DNA of 64,000 nucleotides from Thermoplasmata archaeon (GTDB lineage: Archaea; Thermoplasmatota; Thermoplasmata; Lutacidiplasmatales; UBA184). This document shows, in pieces, positions 50,527 to 58,384 of the stretch (positions are counted from its first letter, which is position 1; each line of letters starts with the position of its first letter). The position numbers were made by a program, and so were the translations under genes. The stretch is taken from NCBI GenBank assembly GCA_022750115.1, contig JAKIWI010000006.1, positions 94,085 through 158,084 on the forward strand, given 5' to 3'. Below the pieces are notes generated by a model, which ran no database searches, was not told the origin of the DNA, and was given only the letters and a program-made list of their open reading frames with translations.

Positions 50527-51921
50527 ATGAGCAACGATCCCAGCGCCGCCAAGTACCAAATCAAAGCCCGCATCATGGCCGAAGGAGTCATCGACAAGCC
50601 CGACGTCGTCGGAGCTGTCTTTGGCCAGACGGAGGGCCTGCTCGGAGACGAGCTCGACCTCCGGGACCTTCAGAAGTCCGGCCGAATTGGCCGGATCGAG
50701 GTCGACATCGACTCCCGCAAGGGAAAGAGCGAGGGCGAGATCACGATCCCCTCCTCGCTCGACCAGGTCGAGACCGCGATCCTCGCCTCGGGCCTCGAGA
50801 CCGTCGACCGCATCGGACCCTGCCGGGCCCGGATCGAGGTCATCTCGGTCGAGGACATCCGCATCTCGAAGCGCCAGAAGGTCGTCGAGCGGGCGAAGGA
50901 GATCCTCGCCAAGCTCCAGGAAGGCTCGAAGGGGGTCGGCCTCGACCTCACCGAGTCCGTCCGCAAGGCGGTCCAGGTCGACGAGATCACCACGTACGGC
51001 CCCGAGCACCTCCCTGCCGGGCCGAACATCGACCAGGCCGACGCCCTCATCGTCGTCGAGGGACGGAGCGACGTGCTGAACCTGCTGCGCTGCGGCATCA
51101 AGAACTGCATCGCGGTCGAAGGCACCAGCGTCCCGCAGACGGTGAAGGACCTGTCCCGTGGCAAGACGGTCACCGTCTTCACCGACGGCGACCGCGCGGG
51201 GGAACTGATCCTGCGCGAGATGCTCCAGACGATGGACATCGATTTCGTCGCCCGCGCGCCGCGCGGGAGCGAGGTCGAGGAGCTCACCCAGAAGCAGCTC
51301 GTCAAGTGCCTGAGGAACAAGATCCCGATCAACCAGTTCCTCGAGATGAGCGGCTTCGAGTCGACGGGCGCGACGCGCCAGCCGATGGAAGAGCGCGGCG
51401 AGGGACCGGGACCCGGTCCGAACCGCGGCGATGGCCCGGGCCCGAACCGGGGCGATGGCCCCGGCCCGAACCGGGGCGACCGGCGCGACGACCGCCCGCC
51501 GCGACGCGACGAGCCGGAGCGGGGCCTCCCGCCCCCTCCGCCGCCTCGGGAGCCGGAGCGCCGTGCCCCGCCGCCCCCGCCTCCGCCCCCCGCGGCCGCG
51601 CCGATGTCGCCGGAGCTCCAGAAGTACTTCCAGATGCTCAGCGGGATCGAGAACACCTCGAAGAGCCTGTTCCTCGGGCCCGATGACGCCATCGTGGGCG
51701 AGGTCCCGGTGAAGGAGATGATCGACGCGCTCGCCGCCCTCGGCCAGCCGGCGAAGACCGTCGTCTTCGATGGGGTCGTGAGCCAACGTCTCCTCGACGT
51801 CGCCCAGGAGAAGGGGATCGCCACCGTCGTGGCGAACCGGATCGGCGCGGTCGGGAAGATCCCGGAGAACATCCGGGTCGTCACCCGGCTCGACGCCGCC
51901 CCCGCGCCGCACCCCCGCTGA
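50527..51921 (+). CDS. dnaG: DnaG-type primase (archaeal)
   Basis: A 464-aa archaeal DnaG. The N-terminal region (1-165) is the archaeal-specific domain. The TOPRIM domain (about 170-250) has DALIVVEGRSDVLNLLR with the catalytic Glu and TVFTDGDRAGELIL with the Asp-x-Asp. Archaeal DnaG associates with the exosome and can prime DNA. A linker (about 290-360) is Gly/Pro/Arg-rich and contains GPGPNRGD-type 8-residue repeats, followed by a C-terminal domain (about 360-455). It is longer than most family members because of the linker. It has a Shine-Dalgarno-like site, unlike most leaderless neighbours. Confidence 0.95.
   Translation: MSNDPSAAKYQIKARIMAEGVIDKPDVVGAVFGQTEGLLGDELDLRDLQKSGRIGRIEVDIDSRKGKSEGEITIPSSLDQVETAILASGLETVDRIGPCRARIEVISVEDIRISKRQKVVERAKEILAKLQEGSKGVGLDLTESVRKAVQVDEITTYGPEHLPAGPNIDQADALIVVEGRSDVLNLLRCGIKNCIAVEGTSVPQTVKDLSRGKTVTVFTDGDRAGELILREMLQTMDIDFVARAPRGSEVEELTQKQLVKCLRNKIPINQFLEMSGFESTGATRQPMEERGEGPGPGPNRGDGPGPNRGDGPGPNRGDRRDDRPPRRDEPERGLPPPPPPREPERRAPPPPPPPPAAAPMSPELQKYFQMLSGIENTSKSLFLGPDDAIVGEVPVKEMIDALAALGQPAKTVVFDGVVSQRLLDVAQEKGIATVVANRIGAVGKIPENIRVVTRLDAAPAPHPR
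51411..51482 (+). repeat. Tandem 24-bp repeat in dnaG linker
   Basis: Three near-identical in-frame copies of a 24-bp unit encode GPGPNRGD. They differ mainly at third codon positions, so the repeat is old enough to have drifted or is maintained at protein level. Confidence 0.7.
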
Positions 51922-51929
51922 ACCCCTTC

Positions 51930-51952
51930 GGGCGCCGGCTCCGCCGGCGCCC
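51930..51952. terminator. Perfect 10-bp hairpin after dnaG
   Basis: GGGCGCCGGC, loop TCC, GCCGGCGCCC, starting 9 nt after the dnaG stop. There is no T-tract, so it may act as an RNA 3'-end stabiliser more than a classical terminator. It separates dnaG from the next gene's TATA (CCTTTATCT, 51964-51972). Confidence 0.5.
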
Positions 51953-52000
51953 GCCGTCCCCGACCTTTATCTCCGCTTCCAACGTAGTTCACGTGAAACC

Positions 52001-53563
52001 GTGTCCGACGCGACCACGGCCGCTTCTTCCGACCCTGCCCGACCGGCGCGGATGAGCCTCGACGAGATCCGCACCTCGAACGACATCGCGATCCCCTCCG
52101 ACCCGCTCGCCCGCGTCATCGGCCAGGAGAAGGCGGTCGAGCTGGCCCGCATCGCGGCCTACCAGCACCGGCACCTCCTACTCGTCGGCCCGCCGGGCGT
52201 CGGGAAGTCCATGACGGCCCAGGCGCTCGCGCTCCACCTCGAGCGTCCGAGGACCGAGATCCGCATCGTCCACAACCCGGAGAACCCCGAACGACCGAGC
52301 GTCGAGGTGACGGGTCGCGAGGAGGTGTACCGGGAGCGCGAGGCGCGACGGACCATCGAGGGGGAACTGATCCTGCCCACCGAGGCTCCCGCCTCGGTCG
52401 CCGAGCGCCTTGGCTACCGGTGCCCACGCTGCAGCTTCTACTCCCTCCCCACCGAGCGGTACTGCCCGAGCTGCGGGAACGTCAAGCAGGTCGTCCCGGG
52501 CATGACCGCGGGGAGCGGCAATCCGTTCCGCGATCTCGTCGGGGGAATCCTCGAGCTCACCGTGAGCCCGGGCGGCAACCCGATGGAGTCTGTCCGCACG
52601 ACCCGGCTCCGCAACGGGGTGGAGGAGGTCGTCGCCTACGAGCGCGCCGGCGACAAGATCACGGTCCTCGACCAGCGCGCTCTGGAGCACCGCCGCTCGC
52701 TCCAGAAGGAGAGCCCCCGCAAGGTGCTCGTCAAGATCGACCGCAATCCGTTCGTGATGGCGACCGGGGCGAGCGAGACCGAGCTTCTCGGCGACGTTCG
52801 TCACGACCCGTACGGCGGCCACCCGCAGCTGGGGACGCAGCCGTACGAGCGGACGATCCCCGGCGCGATCCACGAGGCCCACGAGGGGGTGCTGTTCCTC
52901 GACGAGCTGCCCCACCTCGGCAACCTGCAGCGGCACATCCTCACGGCGATGCAGGAGAAGCGGTTCCCGATCACTGGGCGCAACCCGCAATCCGGCGGCG
53001 CGGCCGTCCGGGTCGACAACGTGCCGTGCGACTTCATCCTCGTCGCCGCCTCGAACATCCAGGACCTCCACGGTATCCTCTCCCCCCTCCGCTCGCGGAT
53101 CGCGGGCGGCGGCTACGAGGTCCTCCTCGAGACCACGATGCCGGACACGGAGTCCAACCAACTCAAGCTCGCCCAATTCGCCGCGCAGGAGATCGCGACC
53201 GACGGCCGGCTGCGGCCCGCGACGCGGGAAGCGATCCTCGAGATCATCCAAGAGGCGCGGCGGCGCGCCGAGGCGTACGACGGCAGTCGGAACGCGCTGA
53301 CGCTCCGCCTCCGCGAGCTCGGCGGCCTGATCCGGACCGCCGGCGACCTCGCTACGGTGGCGGGGAGCGAGTACCTCGAGGCGTCCCATGTGCGCCAGGC
53401 GCTCCAGCGGGCCCGTTCGATCGAAGAGCAGATCCGCTCGGCGTACGGCTCGCTCCAGGGGGCCATTCGACAAGACGCGACCGAGGCGCAGCGCCAGAGC
53501 ATGGGCTACTACCACTGGAACGAGCACCCCGACTCCGGGAGTTTCCCCGGCGGCTACGGCTGA
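52001..53563 (+). CDS. LonB-like AAA+ ATPase without protease domain, with zinc ribbon
   Basis: A 520-aa AAA+ ATPase closest by eye to the ATPase part of archaeal LonB: IGQEKAVELARIAAYQ, Walker A GPPGVGKS (63-70), Walker B VLFLDE (297-302), the MQEKRFPITGR sensor loop, DFILVAASN and SRIAGGGYEV. Where LonB has its membrane insertion, this protein has a zinc ribbon with Cys141, Cys144, Cys155 and Cys158. The polypeptide ends about 50 residues after the AAA+ lid, so the Ser-Lys protease domain is absent. GTG start with TATA (51964-51972) 29-37 nt upstream. Possible remodelling ATPase for DNA or RNA complexes. Confidence 0.85.
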   Translation: MSDATTAASSDPARPARMSLDEIRTSNDIAIPSDPLARVIGQEKAVELARIAAYQHRHLLLVGPPGVGKSMTAQALALHLERPRTEIRIVHNPENPERPSVEVTGREEVYREREARRTIEGELILPTEAPASVAERLGYRCPRCSFYSLPTERYCPSCGNVKQVVPGMTAGSGNPFRDLVGGILELTVSPGGNPMESVRTTRLRNGVEEVVAYERAGDKITVLDQRALEHRRSLQKESPRKVLVKIDRNPFVMATGASETELLGDVRHDPYGGHPQLGTQPYERTIPGAIHEAHEGVLFLDELPHLGNLQRHILTAMQEKRFPITGRNPQSGGAAVRVDNVPCDFILVAASNIQDLHGILSPLRSRIAGGGYEVLLETTMPDTESNQLKLAQFAAQEIATDGRLRPATREAILEIIQEARRRAEAYDGSRNALTLRLRELGGLIRTAGDLATVAGSEYLEASHVRQALQRARSIEEQIRSAYGSLQGAIRQDATEAQRQSMGYYHWNEHPDSGSFPGGYG

Positions 53564-53723
53564 CACCGCTGGCTCCCAGGCGGGACGCTCCGGATCTCAC
53601 CCTTCGGGGGTCAGGCTCAAGCCTCCTGCCGCACCTGCTCCCGTCACGACCGATCCGGAGCCCGTCGAGCACGAATCGACCGAATCGGAGGCGATACCGT
53701 GGCATCGGCGAGTTGTCGGCTGG

Positions 53724-54941
53724 TTGCCGCCGGCTCGCCTGACCTGGATCCTCCTCGTCGCGCTCGGGGGGTACGCCGTCGCTCACTTCGGCGGCTTGGG
53801 ATTGACCACGCTGATCGGCGTGCCCATCGTCGCGGCCATCGCGGACCTCGCGTTCCAGAGCGTGCGGTTCGCGAAGCTCCGCGTCCCCGACGCGGCGATC
53901 GCCACGGGGATCTTCGTCGCGTTGCTCGTCCCGCCCACCGTTCCCCTGTTCGCCGCCGGCACCGCCGCCTTCGCCGCGATCGGCGTGAAGCATGTGCTGC
54001 GCCACCGCGGGAGGCCGATCATGAATCCGGCCGCGGTCGGGGTGCTGCTCGGGGTGTTCCTGCTCGGTCTGGCTCCGGCCTGGTGGGCCGGGGTCAACAC
54101 CGTGAGCGAGGTCGCCGTCGTGGTCTTCGGCGCGTTCCTGATCGCCCGGAATCCGGTCACGTGGCGCCTTCCGGTCACCTTCTTCCTCGTCTACGCGCCG
54201 TTCTCGGTCCTCGTGAAGGTCCTCCTCTCGGCGTCGCTCTCCCCGAAGCTCTTGATCCTCGGCGTCGTCGACCCGGCGACGCTGTTCTTCGGCCTGTGGA
54301 TGGTGGCGGAACCGAGGAGCGCCCCCCGCGATCCCCGGCTGCACCCGCTGTTCGCGGCGATCGTGGCGTTCGGCGCCGTTCTGCTCCCCACCGTCCTGCC
54401 CTCCACGGGCGTCCTCGTGTCGCTCGTCCTCGTCGGCCTCGGGAGCGCCGCGGTCGCGGCCGCCTGGCAGCTGTGGCCCAGTCGGACGGGCCCGAGCTCC
54501 ACCTCCCGACCGAGATCCCGTCCGCGCACGAGCACCTGGACCGTCGGACGGCGAACGGCGGCGGGGGTCGCGGTCCTCGTGGTGATCGGACTCTCGATCC
54601 TCATCGCGCCCCCGACGTACTCGACCCCGAGCGCCAACGTCGGACTGCCTCCTCACAGCTCCGGAGGAGGGGGGGGATCGTCGGGCGGGGGAAGCGATGG
54701 GTCCGGCATCTCCACGGCATCCTGCACGAACGACAGCACCAGCGTGCCCAGTTCGACGCTCGCCGCGCTCCACAAAGCGCTCGGCCCGTCGGTGATCCTT
54801 TCCTATAGCGCCTCGACCGGGACCACGGTCTTCTACGACCCGGTGAACCAGGTGACCGTGACCGAGACCGACCTCTACGAGGACTACGGGTTCGCGGAGT
54901 TCAACGGCGATGATTTCGCCGTGACCGGCTGCGTCCCGTGA
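53724..54941 (+). CDS. RnfD/NqrB-like membrane protein with extra outer domain
   Basis: About 405 aa from this TTG. Nine or so helices with the RnfD/NqrB motif RGRPIMNPAAVGVLLG and LIARNPVTWRLP, parts of the flavin-binding core of ion-pumping oxidoreductases. After the last helix (about residue 270) comes a Gly/Ser linker and an outer domain of about 90 residues with two Cys (near its ends) that may form a disulfide. No other rnf or nqr gene is present. There is no ATG or GTG in frame between the upstream stop and the first helix, so the true start is unclear; the frame is open into the previous gene. Confidence 0.75.
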   Translation: MPPARLTWILLVALGGYAVAHFGGLGLTTLIGVPIVAAIADLAFQSVRFAKLRVPDAAIATGIFVALLVPPTVPLFAAGTAAFAAIGVKHVLRHRGRPIMNPAAVGVLLGVFLLGLAPAWWAGVNTVSEVAVVVFGAFLIARNPVTWRLPVTFFLVYAPFSVLVKVLLSASLSPKLLILGVVDPATLFFGLWMVAEPRSAPRDPRLHPLFAAIVAFGAVLLPTVLPSTGVLVSLVLVGLGSAAVAAAWQLWPSRTGPSSTSRPRSRPRTSTWTVGRRTAAGVAVLVVIGLSILIAPPTYSTPSANVGLPPHSSGGGGGSSGGGSDGSGISTASCTNDSTSVPSSTLAALHKALGPSVILSYSASTGTTVFYDPVNQVTVTETDLYEDYGFAEFNGDDFAVTGCVP

Positions 54942-55037
54942 CCGGCCGCTGCGAGCCGGCCGCTCGGACCGAGAGACCGCCCCGGGCGGCAGCGTGGTGG
55001 GAACTGCTAAGAACCGGATTCCAGTGGTCGCGCGCGC

Positions 55038-55110
55038 GGGCGCGTAGTCTAGTGGTTATGACGTCACCCTGACACGGTGAAGACCGCCAGTTCGAATCTG
55101 GCCGCGCCCA
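55038..55110 (+). tRNA. tRNA-Val (anticodon GAC)
   Basis: A cloverleaf with acceptor arm GGGCGCG (55038-55044) and CGCGCCC (55103-55109), discriminator A at 55110, anticodon stem TCACC/GGTGA with loop CTGACAC (anticodon GAC), and a T-arm with TTCGAAT. CCA is not encoded. A TATA-like GCTAAGAAC is about 25-30 nt upstream. The 180 bp after the tRNA hold no gene that I can support. Confidence 0.95.
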
Positions 55111-55293
55111 TCGATGGCCCCGAGACTCGTGCGGTCCAGCCGAACGCCCCTTCCGCCCACCCAGCACTCCAACGACCGTCGAACCCTCGAGCCAGGGCTG
55201 CTCTGGCCCCCGAACCGGCCGGCGAAGCGGATCGGCGGGGATGCTTGTCCGCGTTCTCCGCGCGCGCCCCCACGGGGGTTGTGGCACGGGACG

Positions 55294-55620
55294 CTACGGG
55301 CTTGGCTCCCGAGACACCTCGAATCCTTCCAGGTTGGACAATTCGAATGCGAGCCAGGAGCCCGCGGCGCTCAGCACGACCGAAACGATCCATGAGAGGC
55401 GAATCCATGGGCGAAAGACGGCGAGCAGCCCTCCGAACGTAACGTCGAAGGCAAACAGGAACAGGAGGAGCGTTCCCCAGAGGAGGAACAGCCCACCCAG
55501 GATCGACTCGCCCGGGATGGCGAACCCTGCCCGGTCCGTTCGACCCTGGACCGCCGCCGGGTCGTGCTCGTGAAGCCACGACTCCACCGGATCGCGGGAT
55601 GGCGAGCCATGCGCGGTCAT
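55294..55620 (-). CDS. Small two-helix membrane protein, 108 aa
   Basis: A hydrophilic N-terminus (1-35) is followed by two helices (about 38-60 and 70-93) with the aromatic-rich loop VFRPWIRLSW between them. No family is recognised. The ATG at 55620 has a CTCAATGAGG element about 15-25 nt upstream. It converges on tRNA-Val. Hydrophobic periodicity and codon use argue for a real gene, but there is no homology support. Confidence 0.5.
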   Translation of the reverse strand: MTAHGSPSRDPVESWLHEHDPAAVQGRTDRAGFAIPGESILGGLFLLWGTLLLFLFAFDVTFGGLLAVFRPWIRLSWIVSVVLSAAGSWLAFELSNLEGFEVSREPSP

Positions 55621-55764
55621 CGGAGGGGCCCCTCATTGAGGAATCGCCGGCGGCCCTCATGAACATCTCGTGCCGTCGCACGCGCCGCGGGCGGAAATCC
55701 GCGGCTGTTGGCTTAACTCGAGTTGAGGAGGGTGGGAAGTACTCGGCCCCTGCCATGAGTGACC

Positions 55765-55884
55765 ATGGCGAAGAAGACCCGCGGCGCGAGAATGGTGGCA
55801 GTGCGAAAGCGATCAGCGAAGCGCCCCGGCGGAAAAGGACCCATTGCGAAGCGCCCAGCCGGCCGTCATGTCATGAAGACCTGA
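55765..55884 (+). CDS. Very small basic protein, 39 aa
   Basis: A 39-residue protein with 15 Lys/Arg plus one His and no acidic residues, beginning MAKKTRGARMVAVRKR and ending HVMKT. It contains two related Lys-Arg-Pro blocks (SAKRPGGKGP and IAKRPAGRHV). This composition is like small ribosomal or nucleoid proteins, but I do not recognise a known family (not L41e or S30e). A TATA-like GCTTAACTC (55711-55719) lies about 46-54 nt upstream, and a purine-rich tract (GAGGAGGGTGGGAAG) stands in the leader. Confidence 0.5.
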   Translation: MAKKTRGARMVAVRKRSAKRPGGKGPIAKRPAGRHVMKT

Positions 55885-55940
55885 CCTGACCCGACGCACC
55901 CTCGCTTGGGGGAAGGTCCGGGCGGCCCGGCCCGGGGGCC

Positions 55941-55961
55941 CGACGCGTTTCCTCCGCGTCG
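55941..55961. terminator. Inverted repeat between convergent genes
   Basis: CGACGCG, 7-nt pyrimidine loop, CGCGTCG: a perfect 7-bp stem between the 39-aa gene (+) and the methyltransferase gene (-). It may mark transcript ends for both. Confidence 0.4.
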
Positions 55962-56001
55962 AGCCGGATTCGGTTCCCGTTCGGCCCCCGGGCACCGGCC
56001 C

Positions 56002-57072
56002 TTACGGTCGGATTTCGAAGACCCGATTGAACGGGGTCTGGGACGCGAGTCGGAACCGGGTGAACCCGCCCGCCTTCGCGACGTCCTTGAGCTGGGCAGC
56101 GCTCGCCTGGGCGCCGAGGCCGGCGCCGCCCGGCTCGAACAGCGAGGCGGGAGTACAGATCACCGACGACGCGCTGTAGTAGATCCGTCCAACGGGGTTC
56201 ATGTTCTCCTTCAGGCTCTCGCCGGCGGCCGGCTCGACGACCATCCACGTGCCGTCCGGTTTCAGGTTCGCATGGACCCGCTTGGCGGCCCCGACCGGGT
56301 CGGACATGTCGTGGAGGCAGTCGAACAGCGTCACGAGGTCGTACTTGGGGCCCGGGAATTCCTGGGCCGAGGCGACATCGAAGTGGACCCGCTCCACGGC
56401 GCGTTCCAGGGCGGCGTAGTACCGAGCGGCCTGGATCGAGCCCGCGTGGTAGTCGAAGCCGAAGAACTCCGAACGGGGGTACGCCGCGGCCATCAGAAGG
56501 GTGGACGAGCCGTACCCGCAGCCGACGTCGGCCACGCGGGCGCCGGCCTCGAGCTTCGGCACGACTCCCTCGAGGGCGGGGAGCCAGGAACCGACCAAGT
56601 TGCCGACGTAGTTGGGCCGGAAGAACTTGCTCGTCCCGATGAACAGGTTTTCGTCCCGCTGGTGCCAACCGACCCCCTTGCCGGACCGGTAGGCGTCGAT
56701 GATCCGTGCCTCGTCCCGGTAGTTCGAGGACGCGAGGATGAAGGCGCCCGGAAAGTAGGCCGGGCCCCTCTCATTGGTGAGGACGAACGCCTGCTCGGGC
56801 GTGAGCGAGTACCGCTCCGAGGCCCCGTCGTACGTCACGTACCCCGAGGTCACCTGCGCGGCGAGCCATTCCCGGATGAGACGTTCGTTGGTCTCGGTGG
56901 CCTTGGCGAGCTCGGTGGAGGTCCGACCCCCCGGCACGTCCAGCGCCACGTAGAGCCCGAGCTTCTCACCGATCACGATGGTAGAGCCGTGCATCACGGC
57001 GCCGAGGTCGTGGACGAACTGCTCCAGCAGCAGGTTCAGCTTTTCCGGGTTCGGCTGCGGTAGGTCGGTCAT
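56002..57072 (-). CDS. SAM-dependent methyltransferase with N-terminal winged helix
   Basis: A 356-aa class I methyltransferase. Residues 15-105 are a winged-helix dimerisation region (VIGEKLGLYVALD, TSTELAKATETNERLIREWLAA) as in O-methyltransferases of the Rv2258c type. The SAM loop is VADVGCGYGSSTLLMA, followed by FFGFDYHAGSI and DLVTLFDCLHDMSDP. It probably methylates a small molecule. A minus-strand TATA-like TCCTATAGATG (about 57112-57122) lies 40-50 nt before the ATG. Not obviously linked to the glycosyltransferase gene upstream. Confidence 0.85.
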   Translation of the reverse strand: MTDLPQPNPEKLNLLLEQFVHDLGAVMHGSTIVIGEKLGLYVALDVPGGRTSTELAKATETNERLIREWLAAQVTSGYVTYDGASERYSLTPEQAFVLTNERGPAYFPGAFILASSNYRDEARIIDAYRSGKGVGWHQRDENLFIGTSKFFRPNYVGNLVGSWLPALEGVVPKLEAGARVADVGCGYGSSTLLMAAAYPRSEFFGFDYHAGSIQAARYYAALERAVERVHFDVASAQEFPGPKYDLVTLFDCLHDMSDPVGAAKRVHANLKPDGTWMVVEPAAGESLKENMNPVGRIYYSASSVICTPASLFEPGGAGLGAQASAAQLKDVAKAGGFTRFRLASQTPFNRVFEIRP

Positions 57073-57146
57073 GGAATCGGTGGGTTTCTCCCGTCGGCGA
57101 GGACGGCCCCCATCTATAGGAAAGTAGCGAACCGGGCCGAAGACGG

Positions 57147-58322
57147 CTAGTTCGTCGACGACGGGGCTCGAAGGATCAGGTCCTCGTACGCCCGCGCGAC
57201 GGTCGACAGCTCGAACAGCGACTCGGCGCGCTGGCGGGAGGCGCGACCCATCCGACGGCGCAGTTCGTCATCCCCCGCCAGCCGAGCAATCGCGGCTCCC
57301 AGTCCTTCGGCGTCGCTGGGCGGCACGAGCAGGCCGTTCGTGCCGTCCTCGACCAGATCCGCGAGGCCCCCCGTCGCCGACGCGATGACGGGCAATCCAC
57401 ACGCCATCGCCTCGAGGGCGGCCATCCCGAACGGCTCCCGTCGGCTGGGCTGGACGTAGAGGTCCGCCGAGCGGTAGAGCGCGGGAAGGTCGGCCAAGGG
57501 GAACGACGAGCGATCGATGGAGAGGGCGTCACCGACGCGGAGGGAGGCGATCGTCGCCCGCAGCCTCGGTTCGTCCGGACCGCGTCCGTGGACCATCGCC
57601 TCCAGGGAGGGGAGCGACCGTCGCGCCAGGGAGATCGCCCGCGCGAGGGTGTCGAGCCCCTTCGCCGGGTGCAGCCGGGCGACCGTCAGGACACGGATCC
57701 GGCGCGCGCCCTGGCTCCAGAGCGCTTCGACCGCTGGGGGGCTCGGCCCCTCGCCCGGTCGGAACAGTTGGCTGTTCGTGCACGAGGGAATGAAATGGGT
57801 CCGTCCGGGTGGGACTCCGCGGGCCGCAAAGAATCGCATCGACGCTCGCGAGTGGAAGGTGAGGGCGGCGCTGAACCGCCACAGTCGGGGGAGGGTCGTC
57901 CGCTCGAACGCGCGCACGGCCAGCCATGGGATTCCCCGGTCGAGGTCGTCGTACCGCTCGCAGGTGAGAAGGTACGGGATACCGGAGGAATGGGCGACAT
58001 GGGCGACGAACTGCGACAGCGGCGGATAGTCCTCCTGGAGGAGGCAAACATCGGGCCGTGACCCGAGGATCTCCGAGACTCGTAGCGGCACGGACGCTTC
58101 GGCGTACGCCAGGGGCAGGGACGAGATCCGTTGCACTCGGAATGGGAAGTCGGGCGGAGTGGGCGGGCCGGCTCCCGTTGCCCAGGCCCGGTCCCGGGCC
58201 GCAGCGCGGTCCGAGGAGAATACGGTGACCTCGTGCCCGCGGCCGGCGAGGCCGTGCGCGAGCCACAATTCGGACGAGGTGACGCCGGTCGGAAAGGTCG
58301 GAACGACGATCCCGATGCGCAC
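57147..58322 (-). CDS. Glycosyltransferase family 4 protein
   Basis: A 391-aa GT-B fold transferase. The N-terminal IVVPTFPTGVTSSELWLAHGLAGRGHEVTVFS is the acceptor domain; in the C-terminal half VARLHPAKGLDTLARA and EPFGMAALEAMACGLPVIA (with the E-x7-E pair) bind the sugar nucleotide. It likely adds a hexose to a lipid or glycan on the cytosolic face. The GTG start is 18-27 nt from a TATA-like element shared with the divergent DNA methyltransferase gene. Confidence 0.92.
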   Translation of the reverse strand: MRIGIVVPTFPTGVTSSELWLAHGLAGRGHEVTVFSSDRAAARDRAWATGAGPPTPPDFPFRVQRISSLPLAYAEASVPLRVSEILGSRPDVCLLQEDYPPLSQFVAHVAHSSGIPYLLTCERYDDLDRGIPWLAVRAFERTTLPRLWRFSAALTFHSRASMRFFAARGVPPGRTHFIPSCTNSQLFRPGEGPSPPAVEALWSQGARRIRVLTVARLHPAKGLDTLARAISLARRSLPSLEAMVHGRGPDEPRLRATIASLRVGDALSIDRSSFPLADLPALYRSADLYVQPSRREPFGMAALEAMACGLPVIASATGGLADLVEDGTNGLLVPPSDAEGLGAAIARLAGDDELRRRMGRASRQRAESLFELSTVARAYEDLILRAPSSTN

Positions 58323-58339
58323 GCCGGTCCAAGTCCCTC

Positions 58340-58349
58340 GGAGTATAGC
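58340..58349. promoter_or_regulatory. Shared TATA element, glycosyltransferase and DNA methyltransferase
   Basis: AGTATAGCGC on the plus strand and GCGCTATACT on the minus strand, 18-27 nt from the glycosyltransferase GTG and 36-45 nt from the methyltransferase GTG at 58385. Confidence 0.45.
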
Positions 58350-58384
58350 GCTTCCTCGGCGCCGGACGGAACGGTACCGGACCG

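Noticed and set aside
50112-50597. A 161-codon minus-strand frame over the dnaG leader
   Set aside because: It has no start codon close to the possible leftward promoter except one giving 21 residues, it runs into the dnaG start, and the sequence shows no domain. The leader interpretation for dnaG explains the region better, though a short peptide cannot be excluded.
51411-51482. Possible CRISPR-like or satellite repeat
   Set aside because: The copies are contiguous, in frame and lack spacers; they are a coding repeat in the DnaG linker. No CRISPR array is visible in the window.
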